A stretch of DNA of 64,000 nt, from positions 3,782,001 through 3,846,000 of the forward strand of contig NZ_JAUSXN010000001.1 in assembly GCF_030816015.1 (NCBI RefSeq), written 5' to 3'. The stretch's first letter is position 1. Every line of letters begins with the position of its first letter. Shown here piece by piece: positions 56,925-64,000 of the stretch. Both the position numbers and the translations under genes were made by a program. The DNA is from Pedobacter sp. W3I1 (GTDB taxonomy: Bacteria; Bacteroidota; Bacteroidia; Sphingobacteriales; Sphingobacteriaceae). Below the pieces are notes generated by a model. The model was not told where the DNA came from and searched no databases. It saw nothing but the letters and a program-made list of their open reading frames with translations.

Positions 56925-57521
56925 TTTTTAGGCAAGTAAGACCCTGAAATAAACTGCGCAGCACTCTTGAATACAATTGAAAACATAAACAGACAATGAA
57001 AAATTCAGGGTGACGGCCGCCGAATACAAAATGCCAATATCATGAACCAAGCCCACATTATTAATCGAACTCAGGTTATCAGACCATCCAGAAAAAAGGA
57101 AGGTAACCTGGGGTATAAAAAATGGAAATGAGCTTTATTTTATCTGGAAAATAAAAATTTTTGAAATACCATATCACCAAACGTATTTTAGAACTTAGGG
57201 AAGAAGCTACGCCCATTAGTACCTTGGGTTATAAACGGTAGATATAATTAGGATTCCTCCACTGTCTAGATTGTCTACCATCAGGCGGTTGCTTGCGGAA
57301 CTGCATTTGAAGATGGAAGATGACAAAAATTATTATCTTTAATGAAGAAGACTAAAGAATGCTGTTGTGTTGAAGCATCAATCTGATTTATTTAATGCTT
57401 TAAATCCATACTTCTTTAGCCGCTTAATAAATTAACCATGCTACTAAGCCACAGAGGCTGTTGGTATAATAGCTTTGGGAATTCAAAACTGATCATATAA
57501 TTAATTTATTAATCTGTATCC

Positions 57522-58089
57522 ATGGAAACCTTCACCCATATCAAAACTGTTTTAGGTATTATCCTGGGGCTGAGCATAACTCATTCATTAAAAGGCGTAG
57601 TTAAAATCATTGAGCACCCCGATCGGCTAAAACCATACATCACGCATTTGTTATGGGCTTTTTATATGTTTTTAAGTACGGTGTACTTTTGGTGGTTTGA
57701 GGTTCACCTCACCGAAATAAGACATTGGGACTTTTTAAAGTACCTGTTTCTGGTGATTTATGTGATCACTTACTATACCTTAGCTGCCTTGCTATTTCCA
57801 GAAGATATGAGGGACTACAAAGATTACAAAACCTATTTTTTGTCGCGGAAAAAATGGTTTTATTCTATTTTGGCCGTGCTTTTTATGTTTGATGCTGTAG
57901 ACACTTATTTAAAAGGCCCTGGTTATCATACCGAAATGTTAAAGGTATATCCCATTAGAGAACTCATTCATATTATTGCTTGCTTAAACGCTGCAAGAAA
58001 CGAACAATAAATGGGTACATCTGATTACCGTATCAGCATTTATTATATTTCAGTGCTACTGGATACTAAATTATTATATGAATGGCTAG
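57522..58089 (+). pseudogene. Small membrane protein gene with frameshift near its 3' end
   Basis: The first frame encodes 162 residues with four or five hydrophobic segments (for example LKYLFLVIYVITYYTLAALLF) and stops at 58010. Right there the plus-one frame continues naturally as NNKWVHLITVSAFIIFQC and ends at 58089 with another transmembrane-like segment. Removing one base near 57999-58007 restores a single 188-residue protein. I do not recognise the family; it is a polytopic membrane protein of unknown function. A sequencing error cannot be excluded. Confidence 0.65.
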
Positions 58090-58160
58090 ATGAATCCTTA
58101 ACATTCATAAAAAATATGGTGATAAATGATGAATTGGACAATGCTCCTCTCCTGCTTTAA

Positions 58161-58496
58161 TCACCAGGGTTTTCTGATCAAAAATAATTTGATAGACTTT
58201 AGCACTTTACCAAATCCTTTAATGATTTCCTCCACCGTCCAGTATTTTTGTTCTTCACCAGACAATATCCATATCCCTTTTAAACCGAAGGGCCTGGTCG
58301 TTACGGCAAATACCTTAACCAGCATACCATCTGCATCTCTACAGTTAACTACCTCATCTACATTAAACTCAATATCCGAGGGCCAGGGATCAGATACACC
58401 CCATGAAGCTGCATTTGAATCTTCCGGGTTAAACGTAAGCGTATATCCTTTAGCTTTTAAACCCGTTATCACCTCCTCTATATCGTTATCTTCCAT
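58161..58496 (-). CDS. Small hypothetical protein (family sometimes labelled PRPP synthetase-like)
   Basis: This 111-residue protein starts EVITGLKAKGYTLTF and has FNVDEVVNCRDADGMLVKVFAV followed by FGLKGIWI. The pattern resembles a short Bacteroidota family that databases often mislabel as phosphoribosylpyrophosphate synthetase; it is far too short for that enzyme. The C-terminal 30 residues (from EEQKYWTVEEI) are basic and helical. There is no signal peptide. Its function is unknown. Confidence 0.65.
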   Translation of the reverse strand: MEDNDIEEVITGLKAKGYTLTFNPEDSNAASWGVSDPWPSDIEFNVDEVVNCRDADGMLVKVFAVTTRPFGLKGIWILSGEEQKYWTVEEIIKGFGKVLKSIKLFLIRKPW

Positions 58497-58559
58497 TAAA
58501 ATGCGAGATTTATTCCTTTATTAACTGGATGTGAGATTGATTGTAAAACATAAAAGCTG

Positions 58560-60431
58560 TTAAATTCTCTTATCGGCCATCATCTTTTTACCCCTGACAA
58601 TAATTTTCTTGGCCTGTCTATCAAGTGAGAGATTTCTTCCGATTTTACTTTCCTTTTCGTGATTTATATGATAAGCCTTAACAACGTCTTTATAACTTAA
58701 CAATCCTTCAAAAGCATTTTCATCTCTACTGCTAAACACCATCAAAAAGTCTTTCTCACCCTGTGCCATTATCTCCAGTGCTTTTTTTAAGTAGTCGTTA
58801 TTTTTAATATGAGTATGAGCAGGTTTCGTTATTGCCATTATTTCCTTTTCTGTATTTGCCGAGGGCTGCAAAAGATCCAGCATTGAAACTGTCCCCAAAC
58901 AGTCTCCATTAGGCCCTTTTACTGCATATTGATTTTCTTGAGGAGGATTTTTTTCAAAATACCTTCTTACTTGGGCTATAGTGTTGGAAGGACTAATAAA
59001 AACTGGATTTCGATCCATCACTTCTGAAACGCGCAACTTCAGCAATAAATCAGGCTCATAACTGTCGGGGGTATGAACGCCCCTGCGGGCAATTTTTTCA
59101 GTCATGATGGTGTTTTTCATAAAAAACACCGAAATCAGGTAGGCTCCGGAACAAGCACCAAGAAGCGGAAGCAATCCATTAAACTGATGCGTTGATTCGA
59201 GCGCAAAAAGTATACTGGTAAGATAAGCCCTGGAGGCACCGGCAAACATTGCAGACATACCTACCAATGCCGACATGGAGATACTGATATCCAGCCCCGG
59301 AAAAAGGGAATGCAATAAATATCCGATGATTGCACCACTTGCTCCACCAATGGTCATCAGTGGTGCCAGCGTTCCTCCAGAGGTACCACTCCCCAGCGCG
59401 ATAGCCCATGAAATAAACTTAAATATGCACAGCGAAAGGATAACCGAAATAGAAAGTTGTCCGCTTAAAAGCGAAATGATATTATCATATCCTACGCCAA
59501 GGGTGTGGGGTGCAAAATATCCAACTATACCAACTGCCAATCCTCCAATAGCCGGCCACCACATCCAGTGGATTGGAATTTTCTCAAAAGCATCTTCAAT
59601 AAAGTATACAATCTTGGTTAAGGCGAGTGATGCAAAACCTACAACAATCCCAATGAGGCTATACATACCCAGCGCGGCATTCGAAGGGGCTAAAAGTGTT
59701 GGCATAGGAAAAACCGGTCCCGCTTCAAAAAGAAGATGATGTCCGGCAGCACCAGTAATACAAGCCAGCGCCACAGGAATGATGGATCTGGGCGAAAACT
59801 CAAACAATAATAGCTCAATTGCCAGAAAAACTGCTGCTAATGGCGTACCAAATATAGCAGACATACCAGCTGTTGCCCCTGCTGCAAGGATGATCTTACG
59901 CTCGTTAGAACTCACTGTAAACAGCTGCCCAAGGGTAGACCCCAATGCGCCTCCTGTAGCAATGATTGGCCCTTCAGCACCAAAAGGCCCTCCGGTACCG
60001 ATTGCAATAGCAGAAGAAACAGGCTTTAATATGGCTATTGAGGGCTTTATCTTGCTCTGATTAGTCAGCACCTGTTCCATTGCCTCCGGAATCCCATGCC
60101 CCCTGATCGCCTTAGAGCCATAAAGTGCCATCAACCCAACGATAACACCACCGATAACAGGAATAATGATTACCATTAAACCTAAATGATTATCGGCAGG
60201 GCTATGAAAACCAAATTCAAACCGCTGGTAGAAAGATATGTTGGTGACCAAATTGATCAGCGACACAAGAAACTTTGCGATCAGGGAAATTCCCATAGCA
60301 ACTCCTACAGACAAAACAGAAATAAATAAAAGACGCTTCTTTGAACTTTTCTCTTTGTTCTTCCCGATTTTAAACTTACCGAAAATGCCTAGTGCAGGAG
60401 ATATTGGTATTATATTTTTTGTATTATTCAT
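58560..60431 (-). CDS. ClC-family chloride channel/transporter with CBS domains
   Basis: This 623-residue membrane protein has the ClC plan. Selectivity-filter motifs are seen: RGHGIPEAM (GSGIP-type), GTGGPFGAEGPI with the gating Glu at E153, and GSGTSGGTLAPLM. The C-terminal 150 residues form two CBS domains (about 475-525 and 535-590). A Glu in ELLLFEFSP lies where proton-coupled ClC exchangers have their inner Glu, so it could be an H+/Cl- exchanger rather than a channel. It is divergent from an FNR-like regulator 189 bases away. Confidence 0.93.
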   Translation of the reverse strand: MNNTKNIIPISPALGIFGKFKIGKNKEKSSKKRLLFISVLSVGVAMGISLIAKFLVSLINLVTNISFYQRFEFGFHSPADNHLGLMVIIIPVIGGVIVGLMALYGSKAIRGHGIPEAMEQVLTNQSKIKPSIAILKPVSSAIAIGTGGPFGAEGPIIATGGALGSTLGQLFTVSSNERKIILAAGATAGMSAIFGTPLAAVFLAIELLLFEFSPRSIIPVALACITGAAGHHLLFEAGPVFPMPTLLAPSNAALGMYSLIGIVVGFASLALTKIVYFIEDAFEKIPIHWMWWPAIGGLAVGIVGYFAPHTLGVGYDNIISLLSGQLSISVILSLCIFKFISWAIALGSGTSGGTLAPLMTIGGASGAIIGYLLHSLFPGLDISISMSALVGMSAMFAGASRAYLTSILFALESTHQFNGLLPLLGACSGAYLISVFFMKNTIMTEKIARRGVHTPDSYEPDLLLKLRVSEVMDRNPVFISPSNTIAQVRRYFEKNPPQENQYAVKGPNGDCLGTVSMLDLLQPSANTEKEIMAITKPAHTHIKNNDYLKKALEIMAQGEKDFLMVFSSRDENAFEGLLSYKDVVKAYHINHEKESKIGRNLSLDRQAKKIIVRGKKMMADKRI

Positions 60432-60571
60432 TTTTCCTTTTAGAATGCGACAAAAGTAGAAATAAAAAAGAATAAATAAAATTATAAATATATTTTAAAC
60501 AATACTATATTATAAATAATTATAAAATTGATACTTAAAAATATATTATTAACAATATTAAACAACTAAAG

Positions 60572-60600
60572 ATTGTAATTAAATATTAGTTGTATTTTTG
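60572..60600 (+). promoter_or_regulatory. Likely promoter of the FNR-like regulator gene
   Basis: ATTG at 60572-60575 is followed after 17 bases by TATTTTTG at 60593-60600, an exact match to TAnnTTTG. It ends 20 bases before the start codon. Confidence 0.55.
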
Positions 60601-60620
60601 CGTGAAGTAAGACCTATCCG

Positions 60621-61322
60621 ATGAAAGAGTGCAATAATGTGTGTGATATAAAAAGCTGCTATCTGTGCAGCCGTGTAATAGCAGATTGGCTACCTGCGGT
60701 TTCCCAAAAGAAAAAGAATTTTCAATTAAAAAAAGGTGAGCAATTATTCATAGAAACGGAACCTGTAGGCGGCATTTTTTTCGTCTTTTCGGGAACGATC
60801 AAAGTTCATAAAAAGTGGGACAATGAAAAGGAGCTCATTATCAGGTTTGCGACACCAGGAGATGTTATCGGCCATCTTGGACTGGGAAAAAACCCTATTT
60901 ATCCGGTTTCAGCCACCGCACTTGAGCAGGCAACCGTATGCTTTATCGACCTGGAGTTCTTTAGATCAAGCTTAAGGGTAAATCCCAATCTTACCTATCA
61001 ACTAATGGACTTTTTTGCTTCCGAGCTTCAGGAGTCACACGAGCGAATGCGCAATCTGGCCCATATGTCGGTAAAAGGCAGAATTTCTAATGCGATTCTT
61101 TCCTTACAATCACAATTTGGCATTGATAGCAATGGCGCAATAAACCTTGATATATCCCGTCAGGATATTGCCTCCTACTCAGGAACCACCTATGAAACAC
61201 TTTTCAAAATTTTCACAGAATTCATTAATGCCGGAAAGATTGGAGCCATTGGGAAAAGAATTAAGGTATTTGATACCTCATTTCTTCAGGATGTGGTATT
61301 GGGTGATCATAAAAAAAACTAA
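60621..61322 (+). CDS. Crp/Fnr-family regulator with four candidate cluster cysteines
   Basis: This 233-residue protein has an N-terminal Cys cluster at C4, C8, C13 and C16, a cNMP-binding-like beta-barrel (about 30-130) and a C-terminal winged HTH (about 165-225, IARQDIASYSGTTYETLFKIF-type region). A further Cys at C107 in ALEQATVCFID aligns with C122 of E. coli FNR (ALETSMVCEIP), and the 91-residue gap from C16 matches FNR's 93. That makes an oxygen-sensing Fe-S cluster plausible. The recognition helix reads E-T-L-F-K instead of the FNR E-T-I-S-R, so the DNA site is likely different. It is divergent from the ClC gene. Confidence 0.88.
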   Translation: MKECNNVCDIKSCYLCSRVIADWLPAVSQKKKNFQLKKGEQLFIETEPVGGIFFVFSGTIKVHKKWDNEKELIIRFATPGDVIGHLGLGKNPIYPVSATALEQATVCFIDLEFFRSSLRVNPNLTYQLMDFFASELQESHERMRNLAHMSVKGRISNAILSLQSQFGIDSNGAINLDISRQDIASYSGTTYETLFKIFTEFINAGKIGAIGKRIKVFDTSFLQDVVLGDHKKN

Positions 61323-61410
61323 ATAAATTAAAGCACCAGATTATTAGTATAAGAAGGAGGTAGTTAATCCAAAAAAACGAAAATTTGATAAGTTTAGTCT
61401 TTTAACTACA

Positions 61411-61448
61411 TTTATCATCTATCTGAAAATTTATCATCTATCTGAAAA
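61411..61448. repeat. Exact 19-bp tandem duplication in the leader of the second Crp-like gene
   Basis: TTTATCATCTATCTGAAAA at 61411-61429 is repeated exactly at 61430-61448. It ends 15 bases before the start codon, so it may affect translation or regulator binding. Confidence 0.9.
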
Positions 61449-61463
61449 GCTAAACAACCAAAC

Positions 61464-62084
61464 ATGGCCGGTGCACAGGAAAACAGCAAATGGGACTCTT
61501 ATAACGGCGCTTCTCCACTTATTGCCTTATACAATAGCTTTTACCCCCTGACTGCAGAAATGGAAGTACTGATCGATGCCCTTACCTTTCCGGTGAGTTT
61601 CCGCAAGAACAGGTACATTATCTCCCCAATAGACCGCAATAGATATCTTTATCTGATTTTAAAAGGAATAGTAAGGGGATTTTACAAGGACTCGGGAACC
61701 GAGATCACTTCATGGATCTGCCAGGAATATGAAATTGTAGGAACCATCCGCAATCTATGGACTGCAGAAGAATCAGACGAATACCTTCAGGCGATAGAGG
61801 ACGTAGACCTTATCGCCATACCTCATGAACTCACGACTATGCTTTATGAAAATTTTGCAGAGGCAAACATCATTGGGAGAAAGATCATGGAGCTTCATTA
61901 CAGAGCGGCATATGACAGGAGCTTTATCTGCCAGATTCCTTCTGCTACTGGCCGTTATAAACATCTGCTCCAGGCCTTTCCCTGGATGATTAACCGGGTG
62001 CCACTCCGATATATTGCTTCATTCCTTGGACTACGGCTGGAAACCATGAGCAGAATCCGATCAAGCGAAAACAAAAGAATTTGA
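61464..62084 (+). CDS. Crp/Fnr-like cNMP-binding-domain regulator
   Basis: This 206-residue protein has a cNMP-binding-like domain (about 30-130, with SFRKNRYIISPIDRNRYLYLILKGIVRGFY) and a short C-terminal HTH region (RVPLRYIASFLGLRLETMSRIRS). The recognition helix E-T-M-S-R resembles that of FNR. It lacks the N-terminal Cys cluster of its neighbour. It belongs to the widespread Bacteroidota group of small Crp-like regulators whose ligand is unknown. It is followed 49 bases later by a methyltransferase gene that may be its target. Confidence 0.85.
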   Translation: MAGAQENSKWDSYNGASPLIALYNSFYPLTAEMEVLIDALTFPVSFRKNRYIISPIDRNRYLYLILKGIVRGFYKDSGTEITSWICQEYEIVGTIRNLWTAEESDEYLQAIEDVDLIAIPHELTTMLYENFAEANIIGRKIMELHYRAAYDRSFICQIPSATGRYKHLLQAFPWMINRVPLRYIASFLGLRLETMSRIRSSENKRI

Positions 62085-62133
62085 GATCAGGGTGCAAGTT
62101 ATTTAATTTTATTGTTTACAATCTGATGAAGGC

Positions 62134-62766
62134 ATGAAAATATTAAAGGCTGCTGAAGCATTTGACAAATCGGCAAAAATATACCAGGAAAAATTTATGG
62201 ATGTTAGTTTATATGCTGAACCATTTAAGGTGTTTTTCGATAATATAACGGCAAAAAATGCCACTGTTTTGGATATTGCCTGCGGTCCTGGAAACATCAC
62301 TAAATACCTGTTGGATAAGAAACCTGATTACCAAATTTTGGGAATCGATCTGTCATCAAAAATGCTCAGGCTTGCCAGGGTCAACAATCCTAAGGCTCAG
62401 TTTCAACTTATGGACTGCCGTGAGATTGACACCATCAGCGAGAAATTTAACGGGATAACCTGCGGCTTTTGCCTGCCCTATTTAACACAGCAAGAAGCTA
62501 TTAAACTAATTGCAAATGTTTCGAAATTGTTAAAACCAGGTGGTGTCTTTTATTTGAGTACTATGGAGGAGGACGAAAATAACAAATCGAGGTATCAAAT
62601 ATCCAGCACAGGCGACCAGGTGTATGTAAATTACCATAAGGAAGATTACTTGTTTACAGCCCTGGAGGAAAACAACTTTGAAACCCTCATTTTAAAACGC
62701 TATAGTTCTCCTGATAAGGATGGTTTAATCATTACAGATCTGGTCCTTGTCTGTAAAATTAAGTAA
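62134..62766 (+). CDS. Class I SAM-dependent methyltransferase
   Basis: This 210-residue cytoplasmic protein has motif I VLDIACGPGNIT (SAM-binding Gly-rich loop), the acidic loop LGIDLSSKM, and KLLKPGGVFYLST as the motif near the end of the Rossmann core. The substrate cannot be read from sequence. It lies just after the Crp-like regulator and could be its target. The next gene is on the other strand. Confidence 0.9.
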   Translation: MKILKAAEAFDKSAKIYQEKFMDVSLYAEPFKVFFDNITAKNATVLDIACGPGNITKYLLDKKPDYQILGIDLSSKMLRLARVNNPKAQFQLMDCREIDTISEKFNGITCGFCLPYLTQQEAIKLIANVSKLLKPGGVFYLSTMEEDENNKSRYQISSTGDQVYVNYHKEDYLFTALEENNFETLILKRYSSPDKDGLIITDLVLVCKIK

Positions 62767-62928
62767 CCTTGCATGGATTGATCTTCCAATCTTTTTACCG
62801 GAAATTGCCTTTTGGTTATTATAGGCTAAAAACCAAACCTGCAAAGGTAATTACAGCTTTAAAATTTATATTGGCAACTATATATGACTTGTGACAGGGA
62901 ATTAAACAGATATTTGATTTAATCCTCC

Positions 62929-63942
62929 TTAGCTTCTGATTTCTCTGCGCATAAAAAGATAATAAGAGAGCGCAAAACAAGCAATGGTGCCTGCCAGAAG
63001 TCCGCTAAGTTGTGGCCACACAATCATCAGGCTCTCCCGTAACGGAAGCGGTGAAGGAATGGCGCCGGAAAGCTGCTCCATACTCAATGGCCCGAGACTT
63101 CTGATAGATGGCATCAGCATGGTAGTTGCACCATCGCTGTATAACTGCCCGGGGGCAATACGCATAATATTCATAATCAGCTCATTATAAGCCATAGTTT
63201 CACTTTGAGTCAGATAAGCTGCATCTGGTAAAAAGGCCCTGATCGCCAGATTAACCAAAATCGGATAAAATACCGTAAAAAACAACCAGATGCCCAGCGC
63301 AGTTAAAGCTGAGGTAGCCGCATGGCGAAAAGCAACCGAAAGCATGATAGACAAGCTTAAATAAAAACCGACATAGACCATGGTGAGTGCGGCAAAGCCA
63401 AAAATTCTCAAGAGCTCCTGCGGCTCAATCCTTACCCCGGTAAGGAGCAGTCCCCCACCGATCATCAGCAAGGTGAGGGAAATAAATAACGTCGCGATAA
63501 TTAGCATTGCACTGTAGAATTTAGCTAGCAGGATGTTGTCGCGGTATATAGGCTGTGCTAACAATCTTGTCAACGAACCACTGTTCTGTTCCGAATTAAT
63601 GGCATCGAAGCCCATAGTAATACCCAGCAATGGCGCTAAAAAACTCATCAGGATATGAAAAGGCGGCATAGAGCCATCTGTGGCACTGAGCAGTTTAAGG
63701 TAAAAAAACGCATGATCAGGATCGTTGGTATTGGTAAAAGATGCCCGGATGTTGGACATGGAAATGTACAATGAGGCAAAAAAGGTGAGCACCACCAGAG
63801 CAAGCAGCAGGATAAAACGCCAGCTACGCACGTGATCCGATACCTCTTTTCTCACCATCACCTTAAAAGGACTGAGCTGGTAAGTTTCCTTTGAATTATT
63901 TTTATTTGTTGCCCAATAATGGCTTTCGCTAAGCGCTTTCAT
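62929..63942 (-). CDS. ABC-2 type transporter permease
   Basis: This 337-residue protein has six transmembrane segments, with the first starting at about residue 42 after a basic cytoplasmic N-terminus. Motifs such as MVRKEVSDHVRSWRF and GFDAINSEQNSGSLTRLLAQPIYRDNILLAKF are typical of the ABC-2/NosY-like permease family. Its start overlaps the end of an upstream ATPase-like gene by 14 bases. The pair forms an exporter of unknown cargo. Confidence 0.9.
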   Translation of the reverse strand: MKALSESHYWATNKNNSKETYQLSPFKVMVRKEVSDHVRSWRFILLLALVVLTFFASLYISMSNIRASFTNTNDPDHAFFYLKLLSATDGSMPPFHILMSFLAPLLGITMGFDAINSEQNSGSLTRLLAQPIYRDNILLAKFYSAMLIIATLFISLTLLMIGGGLLLTGVRIEPQELLRIFGFAALTMVYVGFYLSLSIMLSVAFRHAATSALTALGIWLFFTVFYPILVNLAIRAFLPDAAYLTQSETMAYNELIMNIMRIAPGQLYSDGATTMLMPSIRSLGPLSMEQLSGAIPSPLPLRESLMIVWPQLSGLLAGTIACFALSYYLFMRREIRS

Positions 63943-64000
63943 GCTCTGGGGTTAAATTTGTGTTTTTTTCGAAATATTTCTCATAGATCTCATCTAGTCC
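63929..64000 (-). CDS. C-terminal end of an ABC transporter ATP-binding protein (partial)
   Basis: Only the last 23 codons lie in the window, ending at TAG 63929-63931. The residues GLDEIYEKYFEKNTNLTPEH are the helical tail type of ABC-2 ATPases. The 14-base overlap with the permease start supports a translationally coupled operon. The identity is inferred mostly from the partner gene. Confidence 0.65.
   Translation of the reverse strand, partial: GLDEIYEKYFEKNTNLTPEHESA

Larger units (their letters stand above)
56431..57521. other. Gene-poor region with decayed coding traces and a MITE-like repeat
   Basis: Apart from the MITE-like element at 56794-56924, these 1.1 kb contain only short frames. 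A TTG-start frame (56507-56755) begins like a signal peptide, and between 57110 and 57345 three successive short frames read like protein but are out of phase. This suggests a decayed gene. Confidence 0.5.

Noticed and set aside
59275..59739. 154-codon frame opposite the ClC gene
   Set aside because: Antisense of conserved ClC helices, no recognisable motif.
61411..61448. Possible CRISPR-like repeat
   Set aside because: Only two directly adjacent copies with no spacers.

Overview
The window looks like chromosomal DNA of a Bacteroidota soil bacterium, most probably Pedobacter or a close Sphingobacteriaceae relative. The support is a SusC/SusD pair, a PorP/SprF-type protein with a type B type-IX-secretion sorting domain, promoter-like TTG-N17-19-TAnnTTTG sequences, an AT-rich base composition and many dispersed palindromic repeats of the kind common in this genus. 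I see no tRNA, rRNA, CRISPR array or prophage.

Layout. 1-10 kb: end-truncated aldose 1-epimerase, an aldo/keto reductase, an IS110-family insertion sequence flanked by palindromic repeats, a CDF metal transporter, a DUF3095 protein with cyclase-like motifs, and a TonB-dependent siderophore-type receptor. 10-15.4 kb: a three-domain LigD (NHEJ ligase) preceded by a small DUF3606 gene, a GT87-like membrane protein, and a second DUF3606-like gene. 15.4-18.5 kb: a beta-lactamase-family serine hydrolase, a VOC protein, an aldo/keto reductase, and dense palindromic repeats. 18.5-24.4 kb: a complete tripartite RND efflux operon. 25-27 kb: a two-gene operon of unknown function, an SGNH-like hydrolase and a membrane protein. 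28-33.7 kb: a secreted adhesin-like operon ending in PorP/SprF. 33.7-37 kb: gamma-glutamyltransferase, a TfoX-N protein and two small genes.

37.2-56.2 kb is the most interesting part: a carbohydrate utilisation locus around a LacI regulator. Leftwards it has a sodium/solute symporter and a divergent GH28. Rightwards it has myo-inositol oxygenase, SusC, SusD, a purple-acid-phosphatase-like enzyme, an HGSNAT-like membrane acetyltransferase, a GH89 alpha-N-acetylglucosaminidase (with a one-base frameshift), a second divergent GH28 and a GH92 alpha-mannosidase. Three matching LacI-type operator candidates lie in the locus. The enzyme set fits stepwise breakdown of an inositol-phosphate glycan, such as the headgroup of plant glycosyl inositol phosphorylceramide (GIPC): remove alpha-Man or alpha-GlcN(Ac), remove the uronic acid, dephosphorylate, import inositol, oxidise it to glucuronate. 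That substrate is an inference, not something the sequence proves.

56.2-64 kb: a gene-poor stretch with decayed coding traces and a repeat element, a frameshifted membrane protein gene, a small hypothetical, a ClC chloride channel divergent from an FNR-like regulator with four candidate cluster cysteines, a second cNMP-binding regulator, a SAM methyltransferase, and the end of an ABC-2 transporter operon that runs off the window.
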